Part shown: in pieces, positions 31,543 through 41,018 of the stretch
Layout: the number at the start of each line of letters is the position of its first letter
Position numbering within the stretch: position 1 is the stretch's first letter
Assembly: GCA_027618565.1 (NCBI GenBank)
Contig: JAQCEQ010000018.1
Coordinates: 1-54,687 of the forward strand
Direction: 5' to 3'
From: Planctomycetota bacterium
Lineage (GTDB): Bacteria; Planctomycetota; Phycisphaerae; Phycisphaerales; SM1A02
Length of the DNA: 54,687 bases
Position numbers and translations under genes: made by a program
Notes under the pieces: generated by a model
Database searches by the model: none
Seen by the model: only the letters and a program-made list of their open reading frames with translations
Told to the model about the DNA's origin: nothing

Positions 31543-33023
31543 TGGCCAAGGCTCGAGACAAGGAACTGCGGGCAAAGAAGCTGCAGGCCGCGCGCGAGAC
31601 CATCGGCGCGCTTGGGTCCAAGCTGCCGCCGCACGCACCCGCTGCGGAGGCTGCCGTCCTTGGCTCGATCATGATCGATCCCAGGCGGATCGGTGACGTG
31701 GTGCAGATCCTGCCCAGCGCGGATGCGTTCTATCGCCCCCACCACCAAGTGATCTACCGGACGATCCTGGCGCTCCACGACGCCAGCCCGCTGGTGGAAC
31801 TGCTGGCGCTGCAGCAACGGCTCCAGGACGAGGGGCAGTTGGAGGCGATCGGTGGCCTGGAGTACCTGCTGGAGCTGGCCAACGGCGTCCCCAGCGCGTC
31901 CCATGTGGAGCAATACGCCACCGAGGTGCGCGACAAGTCGATGCTCCGGGAACTCATCGATGCCGCGTCCGAGGCGATCCACGACGCGCACACGAGGCCG
32001 CACGATGCTCAGAGTGTCGTGGAAGAGTCCGAGTCCCGCATCTTCGCCATCGCACAGGCCCGCGAGACCTCGCATGCCCGGGACCTGCGTTCACTCCTGG
32101 AAGAGACGATCGGGCAGATCGAGGCCGCGGACGGGCGGTCGTCCGGTGGCGTGCCCAGCGGCTACGACGACCTGGATTCCCTGCTCAACGGGCTTCACCG
32201 CGGCGAGATGATCGTCCTGGCCGCAAGGCCGTCCATGGGAAAGACGGCGATGGCGCTGAACATCATGGAGCAAGTCGGGGCGACTGGCGTCGGGTGTGCC
32301 ATGTTCAGCCTGGAAATGAGCAAGCAGCAGCTGGCGCAGCGCATGCTGTGCGCCAAGAGCGGCGTGGACAGCCAGCGCGTCCGTCGCGGGCAACTGCGCG
32401 CCGAGGACTTTCGCCACCTGCAGGAAGCGTGCCAGTCACTGGCGCAGCAGCGAATCTGGGTGGACGACACTCCCGGCATGACCCTGCTCCAGTTGCGGAG
32501 CAAGGCCCGGCGCCTGGTGGACCAGCACCAGGTCGCGGCAATCTTCATCGACTACCTGCAGCTCCTGACATCGGGTTCACGAGCCGAGAGCCGCCAGGTG
32601 GAAGTGAGCGAGATCAGCCGGGGCATCAAGGCCATGGCGCGTGAACTCAACCTGCCGGTCGTGTGCCTCAGCCAGCTCAACCGGGCCGTGGAGGGCCGCG
32701 GCGGGAACCGACCCCGCATCAGTGACCTGAGGGAGTCGGGGTCCATCGAGCAGGACGCCGATGTCGTCATGCTCCTCCACCGCGAGGACTACTACCACAT
32801 CGGGGAGGATGGCTGGCGCGAGAAGAACGAGAACAAGATCGATGTGGCCGATCTGATTGTGGCCAAGCAGCGAAACGGTCCCACCGGGACGGTCCGCCTC
32901 GTTTGGAACAACAAGACGACCCGATTCCTGCCGCTTGATCGTCGCCACGCTCCCACCGGCGTCGACTACGCCGCGGACGGCGACGCCTACGCAGCGCCGG
33001 CGGAGTCGTCCTTTCCCTACTGA
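31542..33023 (+). CDS. dnaB: Replicative DNA helicase DnaB
   Basis: This 493-residue protein is the hexameric 5'-3' fork helicase. The N-terminal domain starts after a 30-residue basic leader with PHAPAAEAAVLGSIMIDP; the RecA-like C-terminal domain has Walker A ARPSMGKTAMALNIM (about 228-242), the CAMFSLEMSKQQLAQRM block, Walker B IFIDYLQLLTSG (Asp337) and the SQLNRAVEGR... RISDLRESGSIEQDADVV arginine-finger region. It is complete and of normal length with a short Ala-rich tail. The gene overlaps the HU stop by 1 nt. No intein was seen, which is worth noting because DnaB is a frequent intein site. Confidence 0.98.
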   Translation: MAKARDKELRAKKLQAARETIGALGSKLPPHAPAAEAAVLGSIMIDPRRIGDVVQILPSADAFYRPHHQVIYRTILALHDASPLVELLALQQRLQDEGQLEAIGGLEYLLELANGVPSASHVEQYATEVRDKSMLRELIDAASEAIHDAHTRPHDAQSVVEESESRIFAIAQARETSHARDLRSLLEETIGQIEAADGRSSGGVPSGYDDLDSLLNGLHRGEMIVLAARPSMGKTAMALNIMEQVGATGVGCAMFSLEMSKQQLAQRMLCAKSGVDSQRVRRGQLRAEDFRHLQEACQSLAQQRIWVDDTPGMTLLQLRSKARRLVDQHQVAAIFIDYLQLLTSGSRAESRQVEVSEISRGIKAMARELNLPVVCLSQLNRAVEGRGGNRPRISDLRESGSIEQDADVVMLLHREDYYHIGEDGWREKNENKIDVADLIVAKQRNGPTGTVRLVWNNKTTRFLPLDRRHAPTGVDYAADGDAYAAPAESSFPY

Positions 33024-33074
33024 TATTTGGTGGTCCGCTCGCACCGCACCGCGTGCTCGACTTAGGATGGTGCC

Positions 33075-33641
33075 GTGGGATCGGACAGGGATGTCATCCA
33101 CGCTTCCATCGTCGCGCGTGCGGCCGCCGGTGACACCGCGGCTTGGGGTCAACTCGTCGACCACTACGGCGAGCGGCTCTACCGGTACGCGCGATCACGA
33201 GGACTAGATCCAGACACGGCGGAGGAAGTGGCACAGGACTGCTTCGTCCGAGTGGTCTCCAAGCTTGGCGACTATGTGGAAGCGGGCCGATTCGAGCCGT
33301 GGCTCTTCACTATTGCACGGAACCTGGTCCTGGACGAGCTCCGGCGCGTGCCAAGACGCCCCCAGGCCATCGACCCGGAGGAACTCGTGGCAATCTCGCC
33401 CGAGGTGCCGCCAGGAGGCGAACCCGAATCCCCGATCAGCCTGGCGGGGCTGGAGGACGCGATGGCGCGCCTGAGTGAGGCGGAACGCGATCTCCTCTGC
33501 CTTCGCTACGTTGGCGGCATCTCATTCGTGGAGATGAGCGGCGTCGTTGGCGAGAATGTCAATACGCTGCTGGCTCGGCACAAGCGAGCACTGGACAAGC
33601 TCAGGGCGATCCTGGGGGGAGCGTCCGACGGCGATGCGTAG
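33075..33641 (+). CDS. ECF-type RNA polymerase sigma factor
   Basis: This 188-residue protein starts at GTG 33075 (MGSDRDVIHASIVARAAAGD). Region 2: AWGQLVDHYGERLYRYARSR, GLDPDTAEEVAQDCFVRVV, FEPWLFTIARNLVLDELRR. Region 4: AMARLSEAERDLLCLRYVGGI with SFVEMSGVVGENVNTLLARH, a helix-turn-helix. No C-terminal extension. It is followed at 96 nt by a membrane protein that could be its anti-sigma factor and by a coiled-coil protein, which is a common layout for envelope-stress systems. Stop TAG at 33639-33641. Confidence 0.95.
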   Translation: MGSDRDVIHASIVARAAAGDTAAWGQLVDHYGERLYRYARSRGLDPDTAEEVAQDCFVRVVSKLGDYVEAGRFEPWLFTIARNLVLDELRRVPRRPQAIDPEELVAISPEVPPGGEPESPISLAGLEDAMARLSEAERDLLCLRYVGGISFVEMSGVVGENVNTLLARHKRALDKLRAILGGASDGDA

Positions 33642-33736
33642 TCCTATAACACAACTCTTTGGATTGGCTCCTTGTTTTCTAGTCATGGCGAGCAGCCACC
33701 GCCGTTTCCCCAACCGAGGCCTGAGGAATCGCTCCC

Positions 33737-34225
33737 GTGTTTGACCAAGCCAACGAACCTGACGACTCCGCGCCGAAGCCTTCCGAGGCCGAACTGCTGG
33801 CGACGCTTGAGTCGTGGGGATCCCATCTCGCTTCACCGCCATCAAGCCGTACGCGCCGCCGCGACGCGGTCCTTCGCCGAACAGCGCTGGCGCTTCGCAA
33901 CCAGGCGCGCGGCCCTTCGGCGTGGTCCCGCGGCTGGCGAGCTGCGGCTATCGCGGCTGTCGCGGCCGTGGTCGTTTGCGTGCTTGCGCTGTGGCAGTTG
34001 ACGCCGGGACCTGATCGTTCGGACTCCGGGATGAGTGGCTCCGTGGTGGCGTTTGAATACCAGCCGTCGGAGTCCGATGCCGCGTTGGCCAGCCTGCTCG
34101 TCGGCTCCGACGCAGCCGGCGTGGATGGCACGGCGTTTGACGGATTGGTGCAGTCGTTCGACTCGGACGCGGCATCGGTGGAATTCGAGGTCCTTGCGTT
34201 GGCCCGTGTCGGAGGCGCCTCATGA
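33737..34225 (+). CDS. Single-span membrane protein, possible anti-sigma factor
   Basis: This 162-residue protein starts at GTG 33737 (MFDQANEPDDSAPK). The N-terminal 65 residues are cytoplasmic, with a basic patch (RTRRRDAVLRRTALALRNQA). One transmembrane helix follows (AAAIAAVAAVVVCVLALWQL, about 69-88), then an acidic periplasmic domain of about 70 residues. Position after an ECF sigma gene and this topology suggest an anti-sigma factor. It lacks the HxxxCxxC zinc motif of the ZAS class, so the assignment is by context only. The start is 96 nt after the sigma stop and the stop overlaps the next gene by 4 nt. Confidence 0.65.
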   Translation: MFDQANEPDDSAPKPSEAELLATLESWGSHLASPPSSRTRRRDAVLRRTALALRNQARGPSAWSRGWRAAAIAAVAAVVVCVLALWQLTPGPDRSDSGMSGSVVAFEYQPSESDAALASLLVGSDAAGVDGTAFDGLVQSFDSDAASVEFEVLALARVGGAS

Positions 34226-34899
34226 GCACGGTCTCTCGGCGCGCGCGCTGGATCGTGTGCAGCCTTCTGGTCGCGATGATCGGGTTGGTGGCGGCCGGCG
34301 TGCAGTCGGCCCGTGAGCGGTCGGGCCCAGGCGACGACGCGGTGATCGCCGTGGCGCGCGACATCTCGCCAGCATGGGCAGACTCCTTGGAGGAGGCTCG
34401 CGTGGCACGTCCAGCCCAGTTCCAGGCGCAGCTGTTGGAATTCCGACGCCTCCGTTCTCTGGCGATCCTCCGCGAGCGCCGCCCGACGGTCTACCAGCAA
34501 CGGATCCGGGAACTCCAGCTGGACTACCAGGCTCGGGAGCTGGGAACCCAGTATGTGGCGGCCGTGGCGGCCGGTCGATCCGAGCAGGCGATGGAGCTGG
34601 AGCGCCAGCTCCAGACGCTCAGCCTGCAGTTGGTGGATGCCAACCTTCGGTCTCGGGCCAGCGAGCTGTCCGAGCTGGACGGCCTCATCAAGGAACTGCG
34701 GGTGGAGTTGCAGCACGACTCTGAGCTCAGGACGGACAAGGCGGAGGAAGTCACAAGAGCACTGCTCACCGGACAGGCCCCCCCGCCCCTGGGCGGGCGG
34801 TCCTTCGATGGGCGGCGACCCACAGGGCCTGGGCCAGGCGACGGGGCCGGGCAGGCCCCACTCGACAACGCCGCCACTCGCGCAGATGATGCGCGCTAG
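34222..34899 (+). CDS. Membrane-anchored coiled-coil protein of unknown function
   Basis: This 225-residue protein has an N-terminal signal/anchor (ARWIVCSLLVAMIGLVAAGV) followed by a long charged helical region (about 55-180; e.g. RRPTVYQQRIRELQLDYQAR, ELERQLQTLSLQLVDANLRS) that should form a coiled coil. The last 45 residues are Pro/Gly-rich and disordered. It resembles the shape of periplasmic metal or stress sensors of the LTxxQ/CnrX type, but no metal-binding motif is clear. It overlaps the possible anti-sigma gene (ATGA) and ends directly before the OppC-like ATG, so it is probably translated with both. Confidence 0.65.
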   Translation: MSTVSRRARWIVCSLLVAMIGLVAAGVQSARERSGPGDDAVIAVARDISPAWADSLEEARVARPAQFQAQLLEFRRLRSLAILRERRPTVYQQRIRELQLDYQARELGTQYVAAVAAGRSEQAMELERQLQTLSLQLVDANLRSRASELSELDGLIKELRVELQHDSELRTDKAEEVTRALLTGQAPPPLGGRSFDGRRPTGPGPGDGAGQAPLDNAATRADDAR

Positions 34900-35877
34900 A
34901 TGACGCGGGCTGCCGTCGATTCATATCCAGGAGCAAGGCACCGCGCCCGATGGCCCGCACCGGCGCTGGTGGGCATTCTCGTGCTCCTCATCGTCGCGGG
35001 AGCCTGCATCCTCAGCCTTCCGTGGACGCTCGCTCGCGTTGATGATGGCGAGGGAATGGCCGTCCGACGCTTCGAGTCAACGAGTTATTCCCAGGCGTTG
35101 CTTCCCCCGGCGTGGTGGGGCGGGGGCGCGGCTGGGGGGTGGATGGGAACCGACCGCTATGGACGCGATGTTCTGGCCCGATGCCTCTTGGGCGGCGCCG
35201 TCAGCCTCACCGTGGGACTCAGTGCCGCTGCGATCGCCGTTGTCATTGGGACGCTGTACGGCGCGATTGCCGGTGCCCGCCGCGGCCTGGTGGACGGCAT
35301 CATGATGCGGTTTGTCGACCTGCTCTACGGAATCCCAGGTCTGCTCCTCGTGGTGCTCTTGGCCGTGGCGGTCGACGGGGCCAGCGCACGGCTGGGATTG
35401 GAGAAGACTCCGGCTCTCGCGCGAATCATCGATGTCGCGGTCCTCGTCGTCGCGATCGGCGGCATGAGCTGGCTCACGATGGCCCGAGTCGTGCGGGGAC
35501 AGGTCCTGAGCCTGCGAGAGCGTCCCTTCATGGAGGCGACGCGTGCCCTCGGACTCTCGCCCGCACGACAATTCTTCCGGCATGTGCTGCCAAACCTCGT
35601 CGGGCCGGTGGCGGTGTACGCGGCGCTGGCCGTTCCCTCCGCGATCCTGTCGGAGAGCTTCCTCTCGTTCCTGGGGATCGGCATTCGTGAGCCGCTTCCC
35701 AGCTGGGGAAGCCTGGCCAGTGCCGGGCTCACCGAACTCAACGTGGTGACCGCGAGGTGGTGGCTCCTCGTGTGGCCTTGCGCACTGATCGCCGTCACGC
35801 TCGTGGCGCTGGGGTTGGTTGGTGATGGGTTGCGGGATGCGCTGGACCCGACCAGTGCCGCCCGTCGATCGGCATGA
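34900..35877 (+). CDS. OppC-like ABC transporter permease (stand-alone)
   Basis: This 325-residue protein is a DppC/OppC family permease of normal length. It has an N-terminal helix, then WMGTDRYGRDVLARCLLGGA (the LGTDxxGRDVxSR block), about five helices and the EAA loop region EATRALGLSPARQFFRHVLP, with LSESFLSFLGIGIREPLPSW near the end. The ATG follows the TAG of the coiled-coil gene with no gap. Oligopeptide-type importers need OppB plus OppC; this copy is not next to an OppB. A second, larger OppC-like gene lies at 39519-41018. This one may pair with a different OppB or with the one at 37947-39497. Confidence 0.93.
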   Translation: MTRAAVDSYPGARHRARWPAPALVGILVLLIVAGACILSLPWTLARVDDGEGMAVRRFESTSYSQALLPPAWWGGGAAGGWMGTDRYGRDVLARCLLGGAVSLTVGLSAAAIAVVIGTLYGAIAGARRGLVDGIMMRFVDLLYGIPGLLLVVLLAVAVDGASARLGLEKTPALARIIDVAVLVVAIGGMSWLTMARVVRGQVLSLRERPFMEATRALGLSPARQFFRHVLPNLVGPVAVYAALAVPSAILSESFLSFLGIGIREPLPSWGSLASAGLTELNVVTARWWLLVWPCALIAVTLVALGLVGDGLRDALDPTSAARRSA

Positions 35878-36012
35878 TCCGCGAATTCCGCACGTTGCGC
35901 TTGATCAGCACGGCTCTGGGCCGCTCCTTCGCAGCCGATTCCGGCGTGCAGAAACGACTAGCCTACGACCCCCGTCGGATCCACGGATCTGTGCCGGGAC
36001 AGGACCCCAACG

Positions 36013-37902
36013 ATGCGCAACCGCTTTGGAATCAAGGATCTCGTTCTCACCATCCTGATCGTCGTGCTGGTCACGGTCGGCATCCTGCAGATGATCCAGG
36101 GTGATCGACTCTGGAGGCGCATCGACGGTCTGGAGGCGCGGATCTCGGCGATGGACGCACGGCCCGTGCAGGTCGTGCAGGCAGCGGCGGGCGGGGGAGC
36201 TGTGGCCAGCAGTTCGCGAGACGAATCGTGGGGACGGCCGGGCGTCGATGTCGTTTGGAGCGGACCGATGGTGGCCTCCACCGATCCCCGGCAGACTCCG
36301 GGCTTTCGTGCCGGCGGCGAGGTGACCGAGATCTTCGGTGCTCAGCCGGCCCGCATTACTCCCTACCTCTCGACGGATGTCTACGGACAACGGGTCATTG
36401 ATCGGGTCGTGGAACCCTTGATGGCGCTGGATCCCAAGACGCTGGAACGCGTCGGCGTCCTGGCCGACGCCTGGCAGGTGGATCCCGATGGTCTGTGGGT
36501 GCGCTGCCATATCAATCCCAGGGCGAAGTTCGCCGACGGGCACCCCGTGACCGCCGAGGATGTCCGCTACACCTTCATGGACTTCATCAAGAACCCGCTC
36601 ATCGAGGCGGAGCGCAGCCGCGCCCTCATGGACAAGGTTCAGGATGTGGTGGTCGTGTCTGACAGGGTCGTGGACTTCCTCTTTACCGAGGCGCTCTTCA
36701 CCAACGCGAACATCATGGGGAACTACATCCTTCCCAAGCATGTCTACGGCGTCCTGGAGCCAGAGCAGATCAACCAGTCCACCGGGCTGTGCGTGGGCAG
36801 CGGGCAATTCAAGTTGCCGAGTTTCTCGATGGCCGACCAGTGGACCCCAGGCTCCGACATCGTGCTGGTGCGCGACTTGCAGTACTGGGGCGACCCCGCC
36901 ACGCTGGACGGTCTCCGCTTCAAGGTGGTGACCAACGACCTGGCGTCGCTCACGGCCTTCGAGAATGGCGAAGGCGACTTCATGACGCCGACCTCGCCGC
37001 AGTTTGTCAACAAGAGCGAGGAGGCCGACTTCTTGGAATCGACCTATGCGCTCAACTGGCTGAACATGCGCAGTGGCTACTCGTTCATCGGGTGGCAGTG
37101 CGGCAAGCGCGGCGGGCCGTCCGGTCAGTTCACGCCGTTCCATGACAAGCGCGTGCGTCGGGCGATGACGATGATCCTGGATCGCGAGACGATGATTAAG
37201 GACATCTGGGACGGCATCGGCGTGGTCGCGACGGGCCCGAACGGTCCCGAGAGCACCGCTTACAACCACGAGATCACCCCGTGGCTCTTCGACATGGAGG
37301 CGGCGCAGGCGCTGCTCACCGAGGCGGGGTGGGTGGATGCCAACGGGGACGGAGTGCTGGAGTACCAGCTGGACGACGGCGTCTTCCCCATGGGGAAGCG
37401 ATTCGAGTTTGAGTTCACGATCTCCACCGGCGGCCAGATCATGGACCGCATCATGGACTACATCCGCGGCCAGTGCCAGAAGGCACGGATCGTGTGTGTT
37501 CCCAAGGTGGTGGACTGGTCGTTCTTCGCGGACATGCTCAAGACCCGCGACTTCGACGCCCTCATCATGGGCTGGAGCGCCAACAGCCCGGAGTCGGACC
37601 CGCAGCAGATCTGGCACTCGTCCAGCATCCAGGACCAGGGTGACAACTTCATCCAGTGGGCCAACGCCGACGCGGACGAACTGGTGACCCGCGGACGCCT
37701 CATGATGGACACGGCGGAGCGGCAACGCATCTGGCAGCAATTCCATGCCGTGGTCCACGAGGACCAGCCCTATACCTTCCTCCGAGTGAGCCCGTGGCTC
37801 CGGTTCGTGTCGCGCAGCTTTGGCAATGTGCAGACCTACAAGACGGGACTGGAGCCACAGGAGTGGTGCCGGCTTGGCTCTGTCCCCGAACCCGCCCGCT
37901 GA
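36013..37902 (+). CDS. Membrane-anchored oligopeptide-binding protein (SBP_bac_5)
   Basis: This 629-residue protein has a transmembrane anchor (LVLTILIVVLVTVGILQMI, about 10-28), a short coiled coil (WRRIDGLEARISAMDAR) and a linker, then a cluster C solute-binding domain (about 100-620): VIDRVVEPLMALDPKTLERV, HVTAEDVRYTF-like TAEDVRYTFMDFIKNPL, the DKRVRRAMTMILDRETMIKD block typical of OppA/DppA, and FDALIMGWSANSPESDP. There is no lipobox, so attachment is by helix rather than lipid. Length is greater than OppA (about 540). Ribosome site AGGA lies 8 nt upstream. It heads an operon with the two permeases and ATPase below. Confidence 0.93.
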   Translation: MRNRFGIKDLVLTILIVVLVTVGILQMIQGDRLWRRIDGLEARISAMDARPVQVVQAAAGGGAVASSSRDESWGRPGVDVVWSGPMVASTDPRQTPGFRAGGEVTEIFGAQPARITPYLSTDVYGQRVIDRVVEPLMALDPKTLERVGVLADAWQVDPDGLWVRCHINPRAKFADGHPVTAEDVRYTFMDFIKNPLIEAERSRALMDKVQDVVVVSDRVVDFLFTEALFTNANIMGNYILPKHVYGVLEPEQINQSTGLCVGSGQFKLPSFSMADQWTPGSDIVLVRDLQYWGDPATLDGLRFKVVTNDLASLTAFENGEGDFMTPTSPQFVNKSEEADFLESTYALNWLNMRSGYSFIGWQCGKRGGPSGQFTPFHDKRVRRAMTMILDRETMIKDIWDGIGVVATGPNGPESTAYNHEITPWLFDMEAAQALLTEAGWVDANGDGVLEYQLDDGVFPMGKRFEFEFTISTGGQIMDRIMDYIRGQCQKARIVCVPKVVDWSFFADMLKTRDFDALIMGWSANSPESDPQQIWHSSSIQDQGDNFIQWANADADELVTRGRLMMDTAERQRIWQQFHAVVHEDQPYTFLRVSPWLRFVSRSFGNVQTYKTGLEPQEWCRLGSVPEPAR

Positions 37903-37946
37903 ACGGGGCGTGACGCGCGACCGAGAGAGACGAACGACGAATCACC

Positions 37947-39497
37947 ATGGGTTCCTACATCGCTCGAAGACTGGTCCTGATGCTGCCGACGATCATCGGC
38001 ATCACCTTGATGGTCTTCTGCCTGTTGGCCCTTTCGCCTGGCGGCATCGGTGCGGGGCTGCGAGTGAGCGGCGGCCAAATGGAATCCAGCAAGGCGGCAC
38101 TCCTGGAGGCGTATCTGGAGGATCGCTATGGGTTGAAGGACCCGGTCGTGGTGCAGTACGTGCGTTGGCTGGGCCGCATCAGCCCCATCAAGTTTGGCCG
38201 TCGCGACCAGTTCAAAGATGGTGGCGACCTGGTTCGGGCTCCGCGTGCCGTCAAAGTGCCGGTGCTCGCGGGGACGGCGTGGAATCCGTGGGTGCCGTTG
38301 GATGCATCGGCGGAAGTAGCTGCTGCTGCCGCATCGGATCCCGCCCCGGGTGCCGAGGCGGGAACTCCGGAACTTCGGACCGCCTTCAATGGCGTGGCGC
38401 GCGACTACGCAAAGGCACGTGCGGAGTACTTGGTCGCCGGTCGCGAGATGGAGCGGCTCCTCGGTCGATACGCCGTGGAAGCCGGCTTCCCCACGTTGGT
38501 CGCCCCCGACGGTGAGGTTGATGTCGATGGGGTAGCGGCGCTTACTCCCGATCGATCGTTGGGCTCGTTCCAAGCGGTGGAAGTGGCGGCGCAGGTCCTG
38601 GATGCCAAGTGGGTGGCGTGCGAGCGATACCGCGCACAGGCCGATTCGATCTTTGCCCGGTTCCCATACCAAGAGGCGGGTGTCCCCATTCTTCCGGGCG
38701 TGGTCCACCTGGCGTCGCCAGACTTGGGGACGGCGTTCAGCAAGGGTCGACCCGTGGCGGACCTGATCCTGGACGCCTTGCCAGTGACGCTCTTGCTCAA
38801 CGCCATCGCGATTCCCATCATCTACCTGATCGCGGTCCCGACGGGCATCCTTGCCGCCGCGCGTCGCGGGAAGTGGTTTGACACGCTGTCTGGTGCGACA
38901 TTCGTCGCGATGTGGAGCATCCCGACGGTGTGGGCCGGCGTGCTCATGATCGGGTACCTCGCCGACAAGAAGTTCCTGGGCTGGTTTCCCGTGGCGGGGC
39001 TCCATGCCAAGAACGCCGACTCCATGCCCTTCCTTCCGTCATGGGCAGGCGGCAGCTTCGAGATGGGCTACGTACTGGACACGCTTTGGCATATCGCGCT
39101 CCCCGTGGCCTGCCTGGCGTACGGTGGCTTTGCGGTGCTGGCGAAGCAGACGCGGGCGGCGATGCTGGACAACGCCAACATGGACTTCGTGCGCACTGCC
39201 AAGGCGAAGGGCGTCCCGTCGCGGGATGTCCAGATCTATCACATCTTCCGCAACAGCCTGCTGCCGCTCATCACGATGTTCGTGGCGATCTTCCCCGCGA
39301 TGCTGGCTGGATCGCTCATCGTGGAGAAGATTTTCTCGGTCCCCGGCATGGGCAGCCTCATGCTGGAGGCGATCAACCTGCGCGACCGCGAGCTCATCCT
39401 GGCCAACACCTTCATGGTGGGCATGGTGAACCTCCTCGCCCTGCTCCTGGCCGACATCCTCTACGCCTTTGCCGATCCGCGAGTGTCCTTCGACTGA
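37947..39497 (+). CDS. OppB-like ABC permease with large periplasmic insertion
   Basis: This 516-residue permease starts MGSYIARRLVLMLPTIIGIT, the standard OppB/DppB first helix, and LEDRYGLKDPVVVQYVRWLG. The remaining helices contain RPVADLILDALPVTLLLNAI and the EAA-like loop RTAKAKGVPSRDVQIYHIFR, then LIVEKIFSVPGMGSLMLEAI. OppB is usually 300-330 residues. The excess is an insertion of roughly 170 residues (about 81-253) in the first periplasmic loop, Ala-rich and helical, just before SPDLGTAFSKGRPV. It could dock the membrane-anchored binding protein. The downstream permease carries an insertion at the same topological position. Confidence 0.92.
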   Translation: MGSYIARRLVLMLPTIIGITLMVFCLLALSPGGIGAGLRVSGGQMESSKAALLEAYLEDRYGLKDPVVVQYVRWLGRISPIKFGRRDQFKDGGDLVRAPRAVKVPVLAGTAWNPWVPLDASAEVAAAAASDPAPGAEAGTPELRTAFNGVARDYAKARAEYLVAGREMERLLGRYAVEAGFPTLVAPDGEVDVDGVAALTPDRSLGSFQAVEVAAQVLDAKWVACERYRAQADSIFARFPYQEAGVPILPGVVHLASPDLGTAFSKGRPVADLILDALPVTLLLNAIAIPIIYLIAVPTGILAAARRGKWFDTLSGATFVAMWSIPTVWAGVLMIGYLADKKFLGWFPVAGLHAKNADSMPFLPSWAGGSFEMGYVLDTLWHIALPVACLAYGGFAVLAKQTRAAMLDNANMDFVRTAKAKGVPSRDVQIYHIFRNSLLPLITMFVAIFPAMLAGSLIVEKIFSVPGMGSLMLEAINLRDRELILANTFMVGMVNLLALLLADILYAFADPRVSFD

Positions 39498-39518
39498 TTC
39501 CTTTGACCTGACTGCTCC

Positions 39519-41018
39519 ATGTCCACCTCACCCGTCCAACGCGAGTCCGTCAGCGGCATCGAAGTGATGCGCGGCATCGGCGTGCAGCGGGCGAAGCCCT
39601 TCTGGGCCGATGCGTGGGATCGCACCATCTCCCGCCGTGGCGCCCAACTGGCCACGGCGTGGATCGGGCTCATCGCGCTCTTTGCGGTGATCGCGCCAGT
39701 GGTGGCGAGCGGGCTGCCGCTGTGGTCCGTGGAAGCGAAGGGGGGCGTGGTTGTTCGATCCTGGAGCCCGCTCTGGGAGCATCTCACGGCGACCGATCTC
39801 CTGATGCTCCTCGGAGGCGTGGTCGGCATCCCTCTCGTCTTCCTCGCCAGGTGGCGAACGCGCGGCGCGCGGCTTGGCTTGCTCTGCACCTTCGCCGTGC
39901 AGGCGGGGCTCTCGGTGGTTGTCGCGGGTGCCATCCGCGAGTGGCTGGTCGATGACACCGGCAGCGAGTGGGTGCGATCCGTGGGTCGACTGGCCTCCAC
40001 AGCGTGGATCGCCTCTGGCCTCACCTGCGGCGTGCTCGCGCTGGCGTGCTTCCGACTGGCGCCGCTGGGCCGGCCGAAGCACCGGACGGGACCGCGGCTG
40101 GCCTGGGCTGGCGCGGTGGCACTGGTCTGCACGGCGGCGATCGCCTCTCGGTGGATCGAACCCGTAGCCCTCCTTGATCGCTATGTGGACGAACAGGCCT
40201 CGGGTGTTCTCTCCAATACCTGGGCGCCCATCCCGTTTGGCCCTGACCAGTCAAGGACTGATTGCTACATGGAGCCGCCGGGCACCACCTTTGCGCAGGC
40301 GACGGAGTCATTCGCGGGGACGGCGCTGGGCGAACGCGAGTTTGTCCTGGGTACCGACACGGTGGGCAAGGATGTGCTCTCACAGATGCTCCACGCGTGC
40401 CGACTCTCCATCTCGATCGGGTTCGTCTCCACCAGCATCTCGCTCATCATTGGCGTCACGCTGGGTGCACTGATGGGCTACTTCGGCGGTCGTGTGGACA
40501 TGGCCCTCTCGCGCGTCGTCGAGATCTTCATGGCGATCCCGGTGCTCTTCCTGCTGATCGTGGCCGCCGCGGTGCTGCCGCGCAACACCTATGTCATGAT
40601 GGCGATCATCGGCTGCGTGTCATGGCCGGGACCGGCGCGCTTCATCCGCGCCGAATTTCTGAAGTTGCGCAACACCGACTTCGTGCAGGCCGCACGGGCA
40701 CTGGGGCTTCCGCTGCACACGATCCTCTTCAAGCACATGTTGACCAACGGCGTGACGCCCGTCCTGGTGCAGGCCTCGTTCGCGATTGCGGCTGCGATCC
40801 TGGCCGAGGCCACGCTCTCGTTCCTTGGCCTTGGTCCCGTGGGCCAGGCGTCATGGGGCAAGCTGCTGGCGTCCGCCACCGGGGAGACGGGCCAGTTCAT
40901 CTGGTGGCTGGCGATCTTCCCGGGCCTGGCCATCTTCCTCACCGTGCTCGCCTACAACCTCCTGGGCGAGGCCCTGCGCGACGCGATCGACCCCAAGCTG
41001 AGAAAGGCCGCACTCTGA
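39519..41018 (+). CDS. OppC-like ABC permease with extra membrane helices
   Basis: This 499-residue protein has a usual OppC core only in its C-terminal half: [20 protein letters not shown] (about 277-296), [40 protein letters not shown] (EAA loop) and [20 protein letters not shown]. Upstream of that, the N-terminal half has the first helix (about 45-65) and then extra hydrophobic segments (around 92-110, 118-138, 160-178, 193-210) and a loop, in place of the short first periplasmic loop. OppC proteins are usually about 300 residues. The insertion matches the position of the one in the OppB partner. The stop overlaps the ATPase start (TGATG). Confidence 0.9.
   Translation: MSTSPVQRESVSGIEVMRGIGVQRAKPFWADAWDRTISRRGAQLATAWIGLIALFAVIAPVVASGLPLWSVEAKGGVVVRSWSPLWEHLTATDLLMLLGGVVGIPLVFLARWRTRGARLGLLCTFAVQAGLSVVVAGAIREWLVDDTGSEWVRSVGRLASTAWIASGLTCGVLALACFRLAPLGRPKHRTGPRLAWAGAVALVCTAAIASRWIEPVALLDRYVDEQASGVLSNTWAPIPFGPDQSRTDCYMEPPGTTFAQATESFAGTALGEREFVLGTDTVGKDVLSQMLHACRLSISIGFVSTSISLIIGVTLGALMGYFGGRVDMALSRVVEIFMAIPVLFLLIVAAAVLPRNTYVMMAIIGCVSWPGPARFIRAEFLKLRNTDFVQAARALGLPLHTILFKHMLTNGVTPVLVQASFAIAAAILAEATLSFLGLGPVGQASWGKLLASATGETGQFIWWLAIFPGLAIFLTVLAYNLLGEALRDAIDPKLRKAAL

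Noticed and set aside
6972-33652. Exact 14-nt match between 6972-6985 (reverse) and 33639-33652
   Set aside because: Several 14-nt matches are expected by chance in 54 kb on both strands, and the flanks do not match; not enough for a shared operator.
35874-36104. 76-codon frame overlapping the OppC-like stop (ATGA)
   Set aside because: The overlap is suggestive, but the frame runs into the binding-protein gene and its second half is a shadow translation of it. No domain or ribosome site.
35905-37758. 617-codon minus-strand frame opposite the peptide-binding protein
   Set aside because: Antisense of a clear SBP_bac_5 protein; low-information His/Arg-rich product.
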